From Tubiluchus corallicola (taxonomy: Eukaryota > Priapulida > Priapulimorpha > Priapulimorphida > Tubiluchidae), in NCBI GenBank assembly GCA_030141605.1, contig JAQGDQ010000178.1:62001-126000 (forward strand): DNA of 64,000 nt, written 5' to 3'. The notes under the pieces were generated by a model. That model had not been told where the DNA came from, searched no databases, and saw only the letters and a list, made by a program, of their open reading frames with translations. This document shows, piece by piece, positions 50,866 through 63,629 of the stretch (position 1 is its first letter; every line of letters begins with the position of its first letter). The position numbers and the translations under genes are program-made.

Positions 50866-53355
50866 AATTAAATTTGCAAAGTAAGAGTACGCAAGAGATC
50901 AGCGCCATCTATTACTTTAACCATTAATTTCTTTCATGTAAATTAACAATTCAATTAATGCACAGCACATCAGCGGCATCCGCTAATGACTTTCACCATT
51001 AATTTTACATTATCTTACAAATAAGCAACCATACATTTAACCACTTTATCATATTCCAGCTGATAACAACTGAAGGTGTTTGTGAATTCCACCGCCTTCT
51101 CGTTTGTTTTCAAACTCAAGGACTTTGAGGACTCTCTTACGCCTTAAGAAATTACACAGACAACGATTGACAATCTAACTGTTGCGGCAAAGCAAATAGA
51201 ACAATGTGTTTCTATGAACTCCTGTTTCTACTTTCACATTTTATTCTATTTTTCATTCTGACCTATAGATGGTGCTGCCTCAAATTTAGTACAATAATTA
51301 TCTGAAGTAAGTTCTGATTCACCACCTGATACCCAGAATATGAAATCATGGCTGCAGGTCGAATTACTCCGCAATTTTTTAGTCAAATTGTCGTGAAAAT
51401 TATCGACAAAAGGCTATAAAATCCAACTCGTGGCCATTAGCCGAGACCCGTAAATTGTTGTTATTAGCTGGGCGTCCCGCTAGATGGCAGTGGAAATTTC
51501 TTTCGTGGCGTACCCAGTTTAAGATTACAGACATAGTTAAGTCTGCCACACTGTATGATTTATACAGTTTACGTATTATAAAATTACAATGAAATGTTTA
51601 GTGATGAAGCTTACAGTTTATAAATATGCAATACATGACATGCATTATTAGGGAATTATTACAGAAAAATGTAAGTAGACATCGAATTGTTCACAAAAAT
51701 GTTAAGAAACGGTGTTTTGTAATACAATAAAATTTAGAAAGTGGCAATAAAGTTTTCTCAGCCGAGCAGCGAAAAACTAGTGAGAAGTTCTACAGAAGAC
51801 CGCGTCGGAGCACGTGGATACGCCTTGGGCTCCTGTCACGGTCAATGCCAGACTCATTTCAAAAGATTTGATTAAACAACTCGGATTCGAATTTTCGTCG
51901 AATCTGGCCTGTATATAATAAAGTTATCTCTTTCATAAATCCGGGCGGCTTATATAGAATGAGAAGCTGCTTATCTCATTGCGAAGCAAGCCCTGGGGCG
52001 GATCCATGTCGATTTGAAGGCTAGTTACTGGCAACAGCCCCCTAGGAGGACTTTTTATTGAAAAGCAGTTAGGCAGTCTATATGAGGTGACAGTCAGCGG
52101 CTGATCAACTACATACAAATACCAGATTGGTTATGGGGCTGAACAGTGTTGTTCATGTTTTGTGCAACGGTTTCTCACCCACAGACATTAGTCAGAGAAT
52201 GAATTGTGTTGGAGTAACAGAACATGATTTTTTGTCGTTTGGCTTTGTATTGCATGATACGTAAGTTTACAATTTCGTGTTTATTGTCTTGTTAATTCGT
52301 TACAATATTGATTTTTTGTAATTTATTTTTACACTGTATGATTTTGAATTGAGTGGATTGTTGCGTAAGTGGTGACCTTAACTGAGTCGAAACGGCTGCA
52401 GATGTAGTATCTGAATAAAAGTCATGTCTGTGCTTAACTGAGTGTTGGCTGTTCTTTTCAAATGCTACATTCTGTAATTCTGGAATGTGTTATAAATGAC
52501 TCTAAAGACTGCACTTAGGTTTCAGGAAGAATTGATTATATAATTAAGTCGGACACTTGAGTTTAGTTTTGACAATAATGTTAGAAACTCATTTCGTTAT
52601 CGTTGATAGCTTGTAATAAGACCCTTGTGTCCAAACCAATTTAAAGTGAGAGTTCGTGGATAGGCCGCATTAATCTGCTGTGACGTCCCTAAATTTTTCG
52701 ATTGGATCTGCCTATTTTGCAATGTTAACTCAATTATTCCACCTCTGTATTCATTCATTTTCTGCGTCAGTTCATCGTCCAAATCTCGTTATTTTAATGT
52801 CATCTTGAGCAATGACGGCAGTTCCAGAAAAATTTCTAGTCTGGATAAAGCACCGTCATAAGCAATCAGATCCTATTAAATTTATTTCTTTATTTTTGAG
52901 TTGCATCTTAGGGCAGATCAAGAAAAATATATATGCTTCTGCGCGTTCTCGCAAGGCTGCAAAGTACAATTAGAAGCATCCTGTGGTGGAAAAAGTGTAT
53001 TGGTTAAGAGGAAACAATGGGGCGGCAAAAAACCAAGTATGGGCAGAAAAGAGAGTCGCTGCCAGTACAGCGTTGTAGCACCGTGGTATCGAGTCAACGT
53101 TTCAAAATCAGGCACAAAAAACTTTTGAAACTGTCATTTCTGAAATTATACATGCCGGGCTGTATGTAATTACATTCACGTGATACATTTACGGTACGTC
53201 TGGCAGAGATGCGCTTAAGCCTATTAGGCTTATGCATTATAACGTGAATTATGAGAAAACTCAAGCAATTGAAAGTTAACGGCAAATACTGCATTTAGAA
53301 CGGAATGCGTATCTACGTAAAACCAAACATACTAGCCATAGTGCTGCGTCAAGAG
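50865..53355. other. Intergenic DNA with CTCF-like motifs; no gene seen
   Basis: AGATGGCGCTG-type motifs occur near 50905 (minus), 51268 and 51477-51490. Short frames (51933-52118, 52901-53128) lack known domains. Confidence 0.45.
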
Positions 53356-53358
53356 GAC

Positions 53359-53442
53359 ATGACAGCATACCCCAGAAAGAAACGCTAAAGTCCATAATGA
53401 CATTATACCCCAGAAAGAAAAGATAAAGTCCATAATCTCATA
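53359..53442. repeat. Two-copy tandem duplication of about 42 bp
   Basis: TACCCCAGAAAGAAA followed by TAAAGTCCATAAT occurs twice in succession. Confidence 0.75.
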
Positions 53443-53559
53443 CTGCCGGTTGTTTAATAGTATATAAGTAAATACGCCTATAAAAAAATCTCCTTCATTA
53501 GAAGACACTACTGTCGCTTAGGCGTAGCGTAAATGCAAAAATCTCTGATTCTTATTAGC

Positions 53560-54236
<677 letters not shown>

Positions 54237-54366
54237 TGCTGCACCAGCGTAACTAGACGAATAATAGTAATTATATTAACCAAGAGCATGTAGGCAGAAG
54301 AATATTATTTTTGTTGGGCAAAAGCAGGTGAAAGGCAGCAATACTTGTTGCTGACGTAGTTGGTAT

Positions 54367-54421
54367 AAAGAAGAAGAAGAGGAAGAAGAAAAAGAAGAAG
54401 AGAACAACAACAAGAAGAAAG
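54367..54421. repeat. (AAG)n purine-rich microsatellite
   Basis: Imperfect AAG/AAC triplets. Confidence 0.8.
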
Positions 54422-54424
54422 GCC

Positions 54425-55115
54425 CCATATCTAGACAGATCAGACACTGGGATAGATATATACAGTATCTATTTACTTGTAAAGGTGGCACAAACCTGTA
54501 ATATATTAACCTAGTATGTTTCACAAACGTGTTGCTTACTTTTTCAGCTTATAATCACCATCAAATATTGTAAAAATTGTGAGAATACGTGTTATTATAG
54601 TATAGTGTGCAACCTACATTATTATTAAAACTAACAATATGGTTGGCATAGCAAATTAAACTTGTATTTACGTAAAATCGTAGGCGTGTAGGCGTACATA
54701 GGCGTATAAGCCTTCTAATGCACGTTAATCTTCACACAAATCAATTATGCCTATTGGCTGATGAATTCGCAAGCATGCGGTGAGTTTTCTTACAAAATTT
54801 AATGTAGCGCCATAAGCCTATTATAGTATTGTGTTGGTGAGGTACGTTTATCGTTATGTTGCTGTTTTGCAAAGATAACAAATAATATGATAACAGAAGT
54901 GCAGTATGTTTGGAAAGCGTCTTATTTTAAAATAATTTGTATGTACTAAAGTTAATTCAGAAATCGTATTAGTTTATACAAAAGTCAAAGTATTGTAACT
55001 AAGAGATGGTGCTGATACGCCTATTGTCACATAGTTGAAAACAAAAAAAAACGTCGAGTAAAATTACTGAATTAGGTAACACGCCAGATGTCTACCCCAT
55101 CGTGTTCCATGCCGG
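54425..55115. other. Intergenic DNA; no gene seen
   Basis: No recognised feature apart from an AGATGGTGCTG motif near 55003. Confidence 0.45.
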
Positions 55116-55120
55116 TTATC

Positions 55121-55603
55121 ATTACAGAGTAGGTGCTGAGATGGAAGACGCACCTGCCCGTCAGCCCACTGAACCAACGAGGGCATTCCATTACAGAGTA
55201 GGTGCTGAGATGGAAGACGCACCTGCCCGTCAACCCACTGAACCGACGAGGCCATTCCATTACAGAGTAGGTGCTGAGATGAAAGACGCACCTGCCCGTC
55301 AGCCCACTGAACCGACGTGGGAATTCCATTACAGAGTAGGTGCTGAGATGGAAGACGCACCTGCCCGTCAGCCCACTGAACCGACGAGGGAATTCCATTA
55401 CAGAGTAGGTGCTGAGATGGAAGACGCACCTGCCCGTCAGCCCACTGCACCGACGACGGCATCCCATTACAGAGTAGGTGCTGAGATGGAAGACGCACCT
55501 GCCCGTCAGCCCACTGAACCGACGAGGGCATTCCATTACAGAGTAGGTGCTGAGATGGAAGACGCACCTGCCCGTCAGCCCACTGCACCGACGACGGCCA
55601 TTC
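55121..55603. repeat. 69-bp minisatellite, seven units, open in several frames
   Basis: ATTACAGAGTAGGTGCTGAG recurs at 55121, 55190, 55259, 55328, 55397, 55466 and 55535, exactly 69 bp apart and over 90% identical. Because 69 is divisible by three, frames stay open: plus strand repeats a 23-residue unit with HYRVGAEMEDAPARQP, and two minus-strand frames are also open. Units differ mainly in the last ten bases; two end in GAATTC. I see no splice sites, signal peptide or known domain, so the coding frames are probably fortuitous. Confidence 0.9.
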
Positions 55604-55737
55604 CATACCAGCTACTTATAGCTGCTATGCAACGCTGATACGCAATAGCTTCGTAATGGATCAAACCATCACAATGCAGAGGGGGGAGGGGCGAAAATAA
55701 ATGGCATTTCGCCCCCGCAACAGTATTATCTCTATGA

Positions 55738-55798
55738 TGACGGTGACGGTGACGATGACGATGACGATGAAGATGATAATGATAGTAATGATGATGTT
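55738..55798. repeat. (GATGAC/GATGAT)n microsatellite
   Basis: Imperfect GAT/GAC triplets. Confidence 0.85.
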
Positions 55799-56124
55799 AT
55801 AACGGGGTCAAGAAATTTGTTTTTTAAACGTTTATGTATCACAACGTAATTGTTATAGGTTGTAGATTGAACTAGTTGCTAATTTGTTGATTGCGGTTAA
55901 ATTTGAAAGCGAACGAACGAGTAGTGAGCAGTAGGAAGGGCACAAAGGTCAACTCGTTTTTAAAATGTTGCTACATTGACGAGATCAAAATAATCTTTAC
56001 AAAACTGGAGTAACGTTAAAAACGGAAACTTGAAATGCTGCGTGAAAACGTGCATATATAGTTTTTCCAGTGCCTGCATACTCTTTGCCTGCACCCAGTG
56101 TCTCTGTCTGAGGATCTTTGCATC

Positions 56125-56355
56125 TACAACTTAAACTCCCACAACCTCAGCACTAACAACATTAACACCCACAACTTCAACACCCAAAACGTTGACACTC
56201 ACAACCCCAACACCATCAACCCTTGCACCGACAACATTTGAACTCACAATGTCCACCCTCAAGATCGCAGAACCCACAACCTCAGAATCTGCAGTCTCAA
56301 CACCTGCGGCCTGACAGCTCATTGGCAACCTCAGTACCCTCAACCTCAGCACTCA
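56125..56355. repeat. 15-bp degenerate minisatellite
   Basis: Consecutive 15-mers such as CAACATTAACACCCA, CAACTTCAACACCCA, CAACCCCAACACCAT and CAACATTTGAACTCA, about 14 units. The minus-strand frame gives a VGVNV-type pentapeptide pattern. Confidence 0.8.
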
Positions 56356-56558
56356 CGTACCCGTAGACCTCACCCCACAACGTCCGCATCCGCAACGAGG
56401 GAAGACAAAATTGCGTTTGTCTACATCAGCAGTGTTTGATTAGTCTTGACAGCATCAGTTTGTGTGGAGACCAAAGTCAGCATCTGGTTTCTATTGTTGT
56501 AGTGAGTAAACTTCAGTTCACCGCACCACAAGGAAACTCTCTCCCTTTCTCTCTGAAG

Positions 56559-56687
56559 GCAAGCGAGTCTGTTAAAGCAATTAAATCTTTCGGTTCCGTC
56601 GATTCTGAAGGGTTTCTAGATGAGGCCTTGCGACTAATTCAAGAATGTTTCAAAGCGCAGAAAAGTAGGGACAGGATTATTGCAACG
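56559..56687 (+). CDS. Possible internal exon of unknown product
   Basis: A strong pyrimidine tract plus AG (CTCTCTCCCTTTCTCTCTGA-AG, ending 56558) precedes a 129-nt open segment that ends ACG|GTATGA. The exon would be phase 0 at both ends and encode 43 residues including ASESVKAIKSFGSVDSEGFL and DEALRLIQECFKAQKSRDR, amphipathic and protein-like. No partner exons were recognised and I do not know the family. Confidence 0.3.
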
Positions 56688-56689
56688 GT

Positions 56690-59600
56690 ATGAAACACGA
56701 AAAACGCATGACAAGTTGGTTTTTAGCGTTTTAGTGCTAATTATTCCAAAAAAGTAGAGATGAATTCAAGAGTATGTCAGGAAAAGACACTCGTTTCTTC
56801 AGCTTTTCTTAATAATGGTATGCTTATCACGTTTTATATAAATTTAGAAATTCGTATGTTAAAAGCGTTCGATTTTATTTAAAAAATTCGGAATAAAGCT
56901 AATTCACTGTTTTAACTTACTGGTGTTTGATTTATGAATTACTTCTAAATTGTTTGTAAATTTCCCCAGTTTGTCATTAAAAATTGCTGCAGACAATTTA
57001 AAATTGCACAAAATTATTCTTGCAAGTGTTTGCGTTCTAAATGTTTGCATCTCTCGGAGTTTAAACTACAGACACCACAACAAGCACTTTAAATTCTTTC
57101 TTTCTTAACAAGATAAAGACGAATATGTAACCTGATTCAGAATGAAAAAGTCGTTGCAAACTGTGAATAAAAAATCATACAAAACGTCGTCCAGTCAACT
57201 GCATACCAGGAGATTTGATTGTCACAGAAGTGCCGTAAGTCAGTCGTCGCAAAATGCGCCAGATTTGACGTGAAGCCAGCGAGTAATAGTGGTAGAATTT
57301 GGACTGTTGACCAATGTGACAATGTTTCTATGTCTCTCGTTGGGTAATATCACGCATGACTAGACAAATCAACACACCACCCTGATGCCTAATCACACGC
57401 AACTAATCAATATCAATCGCCTTAATGCAATCCGAGATAATTAACTACCCATGGTGGAAGATTTCCACATTCCTGTGCAAGTAGAGGGCGCCATAGCGCA
57501 ACATTGTTGTAAGCATTAGGACAATGGTGAAAACGTCACAAAACCCACCACCTGGGCCGGATTTAAACCTCAAGAGACCGGATGCACTGAAATGATTGTA
57601 CTACTCCACATATGTGTAATTGACAGTAAAAATAATACTAAACTGTAAAATGAAATATGATCTTTCGATATAAAAAAATCTTGCAGTAAGATTTATTTGT
57701 AGTAAATGCTAGGGCAATCAAAAGCAACATTATCTTCTTTTCCAAGGCCCTAAACATGTGCTTATTTTGTTTAATGGTTAATTCTGGTCTGCCAACTACA
57801 TGTTGTAAAAAGTTACCATTCAGCATTATTTTTGGGTTTTGGGAGCTTTCGTCAACTTTGGAATGCTTGAGCAGCAAACTAAAAGCAGAAAGTTGTTTTC
57901 AAATGGATTGTAGTAACAAAAGGGGTACCAGCGTGTTTAAGACACATATCTACGCAATGGTTGAGCGATTTTGTTATGTGCAGTCTGTTCATTTCATTGC
58001 AGGAGGGAGATAATAATGACTCTTGTAAAGTATCTTCACAGATAATAAACTTGCATCTTGTACGTCACTAATTAGATAAGCCCAAATAAGGCTTACCTTA
58101 ACAGAAAAAACGGTTATCATCGCAATTACTAATTGGACAAATTGCGCGTTTGGGTGTTTTGCACATCGCAAGAAGTTCACGTCAGACCCTTCACATTACC
58201 TGTCCACGTCTTTTGTCAGGTAAAGAGCACTTTTAAATGAAGAGCATCTCGAGGTCTAGTGGCATTGCAGTAATTCATTTTATACCTACCAGTATAAGCA
58301 GATGAGCAGACACGAACGAACCACGACACGTTATCGAATCTCGCCAGAGTGGCAGCATTTTTCTATGTACATTACCTTAGACTCATGTGAGTAGGCTTAT
58401 AACGAGTATCAGAGTGATTTTTTGAAAACTAACTGAAAATAGATTTTACGGGAAGGGTCTCAGCTTCTGACTCTAGACGTTTTTGATTGTCTTGCCACAA
58501 TCACGTAACACAATAAAAATAATTTTTACTTTAAGAATTGTGAGTTTCCATTGAAGATAATGTTTGTAAGAAGATTGAAATTTTTTAATTAGATTTCTAT
58601 GTTTAAATTTGTCTGTTTTGTCTATCAATCTGTCTGCCATTCATCCATCAATTTAATTATTTTCGTAAGAGAATCGGAATTTTTCCAATTAATTTGCATA
58701 TTTGTGTAGATATTTATTTATTATCTGTTTACAAATATTTGTCCATCTATTGTCCGTCTGTCCCTCCGACTTTCAGTGAAGCCATTAATGCACCACTCCG
58801 TGAAATAAGCAGTAAATTAATTGACGCTTATTTCTAGGTTTACGTGTGAAAATGATATGTATTTGCTTAGCTTGTATATGTGCATTATTATACCATCATG
58901 ATTCGTTACTCTGTTATTATTGTAATCACCAATTAACAGCCTAAATTAAAGATGTCATAATGATCGATCTAGCAACGTCATTAAAACGACAAATTTTGTT
59001 GTCTGCAAGTCAGAAGTAATCATTATGATGCTTAGCAGTAGTTATATTACGCAATAAAATTGCGTTTATAAAATGATTACGATTTATTTCGAGTGTTTCA
59101 AATGGCTACGATGAAAATGTCGTAAAAATTATGTGATTACAATTATTTGAATAGTAAATAGTTTTCCACTTCTGCTGCTACGCTACAAAATGGCTGCTCA
59201 ATGGTTTAACCTAGACAGTTCAATTTGGCAGTACTTTTCTGTTAAAAGTAATGGCATTTTTCCAGTAAACAGGTGTTGTGAAACGCTTTTGCGAGAAGAC
59301 ATTTGTGAAATACCTGCAAAACATAGTTGCACGCCAGGGCCTGTTATTTAAAATTACTAATTTGACCCGTTATTTTTTGTTCAGCATTGAAATATGGTAG
59401 TAATAACACGAAAACACAACAACAACAACAAAAAGGTTTGGTCTTGATAAAAGTAATATCAAACGTTAAATCACTGTTTGATCATATTTGAAATCTGAAG
59501 GTGTTTTTTTACTCGAAATTAGTAAACACGACATCATAGGCTCGCCAGGCAAGAATTGACATTAAACATAAACTGTGCGTCAGTTGCTGCAAGTGGTGTT

Positions 59601-60300
59601 GATTATTTTTATTCATGTGGTATCTATCTAAAATATTACTACAAATGGTGAAGTGTTAGAAATTTTCTCTCGACTTGAAATGTTTTTAAGGCTTAAACAA
59701 GAGGCAATTTGGTTTCAAATTTGTTAAATTTGTTTAAAGACTCATTAATTTAATTTTCTTGCGTTTTTTGAATTAGTAATATGAAATGTTTTGAACCTAT
59801 TTAATGTGCTTATTTTCTACTTTAGCGGCTGAATATAAAACATGAAAACGAGAAGCAAGTTGCGTTTTCTGCTTAGATTAAACTTTTTCTTATAATTGTG
59901 AAGCTTATGCTGCCATTTTGTTTGCCGTTAATTTTAATAAACGAAATGAAAAGGAAGACACAACATGTCATGTTTTTTTCCTTCATCAGTTACAGGTGCT
60001 GCACGGTCAGATCTCCACACTTCGTTTTGTGGTCAGAGCTCTTTCCAGATTTCAACACACACACCTTATTGATTTTAAGACTGCAGAAAAATAATCCATG
60101 TCAATTATCAATACCTCAAAGCGTGCCTTGGTGTTACAAGTAAATTATATTGAACAAAACAGAAAAATGATATTGACTTTGCGTGCAACCAATTATGTGC
60201 TTCAGAAGTTTAAATTAGAAAAAAACCGAAAGCGGATTAGGTATGAACTATAATGATTTTTACGTCAGGAGTAAATTTTTATGCAGCCGCCATAATAATG
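56690..60300. other. AT-rich intergenic DNA; no gene supported
   Basis: Apart from a weak tRNA-like B box at about 57.5 kb, I see only short unrecognised frames. Confidence 0.45.
57530..57610 (-). mobile_element. Weak tRNA-like SINE fragment (possible copy d of second family)
   Basis: The minus strand has GTGGAGTAGTACAATC and, later, GAGGTTTAAATCCGG. The latter is a B box with one mismatch. The following GTGGTGGGTTTTGTGACG only loosely resembles the other copies. Confidence 0.3.
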
Positions 60301-60304
60301 TCCT

Positions 60305-60900
60305 AGCACCTTTGCCCTTGCCTTGTTCACACTCTTACTCTTTCCATTGCCCTTACTCACACTCTTACTCTTGCCATTGCCCTTGCCCTTACTCTCACTC
60401 TTAGCCTTGCCCTTGCCATTGCCCTTACTCTCACTCTTACATTTGCTATTGCCCTTGCTCTCACTCTTACTCTTGCCCTTGCCCTTACTCTCACTCTTAG
60501 CCTTGCCCTTGCCATTGCCCTTACTCTCACTCTTACTCTTGTCCTTGCCCTTACTATCACTTTTACTCTTGCCATTGTCCTTGCTGTCACTTTTACTCCT
60601 GCCCTTGCCCTTACTCTCACTCTTACTCTTGCTCTTACCCTTACTCTCACTCTTGCCATTGTCCTTGATCTCACTCTTACATTTGCCATTGCCCTTACTC
60701 TCACTCTTACTCTTGTCCTTGCCCTTGCTGTCACTTTTACTCCTGCCCTTGCCCTTACTCTCACTCTTACTCTTGCTCTTACCCTTACTCTCACTCTTGC
60801 CCTTGTCCTTGCTCTCACTCTCTTGCTCTCACTCTCTCTCTCTCTCTCACACAAACACGCACGCACGCAAGCACGCACGTACGCGCGCACACACTTACTG
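60305..60900. repeat. Hexanucleotide minisatellite with 144-bp higher-order copies, ending in CT and CA/CG dinucleotides
   Basis: Hexamers CTTGCC, CTTACT and CTCACT alternate for about 500 bp. TCCTGCCCTTGCCC occurs at 60597 and 60741 and GCTCTTACCC at 60631 and 60775, both 144 bp (24 hexamers) apart. The tract ends in (CT)n and alternating purine-pyrimidine ACGCACGCACGTACGCGCGC, which can adopt Z-DNA. The open frames over it (Leu/Pro one way, Arg/Val the other) are by-products. Confidence 0.9.
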
Positions 60901-60904
60901 TCCA

Positions 60905-61660
60905 AAATATACATTTCCTTGCTTATGAAAGTTAGCAATTGTTTCTAGTATTTGGATAATTACCTTGGAAAGTACCAAACACAGTTATCACATGAATTCT
61001 GTTTTTTAAGTGTTTAAATGGAGAAACTGCATCATACAAGAAAAGAAGTGCTAATGTCACGCTTCCTGCGTGCGTGCAAAAACACTCACCAAACCGCAGC
61101 AAATCTCACCTCTTTTCAAGAACAAATTGCAGCGACTTTCTCCACCTCACCTAACTCCTTAACCACTCCAACGATAATCCCACTACGCTCCCTGCCATCC
61201 TGGATCCGCCGCGCTGGATTGATTTGAAACCATTTAGTGAGAAAAATTTCATCATTGAAGTTAATGTCAGCGTGAGGTCACGTGACGTTGTTCTTTTACC
61301 TTTATGACAACTCTCAGTTCCGCATTCAGAATTGATTGAATGGAGCGAAACGTTTGTGAGGCGATTGACGGCGACAAAACATCGCAGCTCGAAAAAGCGT
61401 CGATGTTTCAAAATTGGCTGCAGTTGAATGAAAGTTGACACGTGCTGTTTGATACTGTTTGTTGTAGCAGTAGCAGGCGCATGCGCTTTGACACCAACAA
61501 AATCAGTCTTTCACAATAAAGAATATGATACTGGAAGATGGTATTAGGGCCTCTCGTGGAAGATTCTCGTTGCGGATTCCTAAATGGCGACATTTTTGTC
61601 GTAGTGGCCTATTTTTACATGGCTTTTACGTTGAAATAAAGTAATCTCATATAATAATAA
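60905..61660. other. Intergenic DNA; no gene supported
   Basis: A 69-codon plus frame (61018-61227) and minus frames (61151-61593) lack known motifs. Confidence 0.4.
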
Positions 61661-61664
61661 TCTA

Positions 61665-61800
61665 ATCTGATCTGGTCTGGTCTGGTCTGGTCTGGTCTGG
61701 TCTGGTCCTGGTCTGGTCTGGTCTGGTCTGGTCTGGTCCGGTCTGGTTTGGTCTGGTCCGGTGCTGGCCAGTCCGTGTCCAGTCTGATCCAATCCGGTCT
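61665..61800. repeat. (GGTCT)n pentanucleotide satellite
   Basis: More than 20 consecutive GGTCT units with a few variants (GGTCC, GGTTT) at the right end. Confidence 0.95.
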
Positions 61801-61804
61801 TGAT

Positions 61805-63236
61805 ATATCCTGCTTCAGATATTTCTAGCGCGGTTATTACTAGGTGTAGAGCAGCTGCTAAAATCCAATTTTTTTTCTCGAACTTCTTATCTGTGCAATT
61901 ATGTACCAGAAAATTGTTTCCATTTTTATATCAAACTTGCTCGCTTGGCTGCCTTCTCTCAGAAGTAAATCAGTTATAATAATTCTACTTTTCTGGACTT
62001 ATAATTCATATTTTCACCTTTCTAATGCACGGTTATGTACCTTACTAAAGTGATCACTGGCATTATTTTGAGCGATTATTATAAAGAAATTCTAAACTTC
62101 TGACTTTTTTAAATTTGATTAACAATTTACCCAGGGTGAACAGTCCATCCACAATATTTCTCTACTCGTAATGCTATCAGATTTTACGACATTTTGGCCA
62201 CACGTTTTAAAGAATGATTTATGTTCAAAGCATCAGTTGTAGTTCTTTTGCAATTCTACCTCGAATACATGAGATGCGGTTTAGTTTCTAGTTCTGTTCA
62301 GATTTTAGTTTAGAGTGGAGGCAAATTTTTGTCACCGCTTTTCTAAAATAACAATACTTGCTTAGCTTTAAAATTTAGGGTGTTAAGATTGTGTTCCGTC
62401 CTAGCCTTCTGTGCAAAAATAGCCTCTGCAGACTCATTTCTCAAAAGTAATGGCTCTATAAGTAGTAGCCCGAGTTGGAGTTGGTGTTAGGTCCCATGAG
62501 CTTGCTGTGTTGGAAAACTGCGCGTGTCCTTAAAACTGCACGTGCCCTGACACTGTGCCTCATTTCTGTGAGTGTGACACTCCCGTACTGAATTAGAATC
62601 ACTTTCAGAATCTGGTCTGTCTGATCGGTGTGTATCCACATTACCATTTAAATAGGTTTTCCCTAGATGCTGTGAAAAGCGGCCCCAGTTCTTATTATCA
62701 CAGTCCATTTGTTGTGCTTGTTATTTTCAAATGATCTTGAAAGGCACGTGACTTGCGTGCGAATCAAAGGCCAAGTTTTATCGAAGTTTAACTCAAGGAG
62801 CTCTGATTAAGGAGGAATGTTGTCACAATAGGAGGATTTTCGTGTAACAACTCTTAACGTTGCACAAAAAAGAGAGAATTAAAAAAGTTATACTGAGACA
62901 GTTAAGCATATCCTGGAGAATTTTCTTTTAAAATGACCCATTATGGCTACCGCCACTGGGAGGCGTGCATCATCACACTAAGAGCTAAGATTACGTTTAA
63001 AAGTCAATCAAACCATCCAAATGAATCATATGAAAGCGCAGGGTTAGATATGAAATCATGAATATATGCGTTAATTTTCGCGAAGTAGGCCTATCACTCT
63101 GCTCGTTTTAATTCTGAATTTTGAATTTAATCCCTTGAACTACTGGGTTAAAATTTAAAATTATGAGATTCATGTTTATCAATTCATCAATCGGTAAACT
63201 GCCTTAATGATCAATAAATTCAAAACACCTCTGACG
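61805..63236. other. Intergenic DNA; no gene seen
   Basis: Short minus frames at 62456-62708 are unrecognised. Confidence 0.45.
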
Positions 63237-63244
63237 ATATACAA

Positions 63245-63621
63245 TAGGGGCGAGCATTCACTACCAGAAAACGAATTCGAATCGAATCGAATTTGTGTCT
63301 TTCGTATTCGAATCGAACCGAACTTCAGTATTTCGAATTTGAATTGCATTTGAACTGAGACTGAAAGATTTTCGAACAAGTTTTCGAACCACCAGTAAAA
63401 ATCAATCTTACAAAGATCATGCATATTACTCGATATTGTTCTGTAGTAAAACCACTAATAATTGGTTTAAAATTGTACACAGAAATCACAGCTAAATTAT
63501 GCTAATTGCATGATGTTTCAATCGTTTTAATGATAAAGAACGTATGTGATTGAAGTGCTGAATTATTCGAATCTATAGTTTTAGGTTCGAATCGAATCCG
63601 AACGTTCGATGCTCGCCTCTA
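63245..63621. mobile_element. hAT-type MITE with 8-bp target-site duplication and TTCGAAT subterminal repeats
   Basis: The left end is TAGGGGCGAGCATTC. The right end, reverse complemented, is TAGAGGCGAGCATCGAA. ATATACAA flanks both sides (63237-63244 and 63622-63629). TCGAATCGAATCGAA-type motifs cluster near both ends, as transposase-binding subterminal repeats often do. No transposase. Confidence 0.85.
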
Positions 63622-63629
63622 ATATACAA

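Noticed and set aside
60323-60938. 201-residue Leu/Pro/Ser and 193-residue Arg/Val proteins
   Set aside because: Both follow from the hexanucleotide repeat, where six-base periodicity keeps frames open; there is no other coding evidence.
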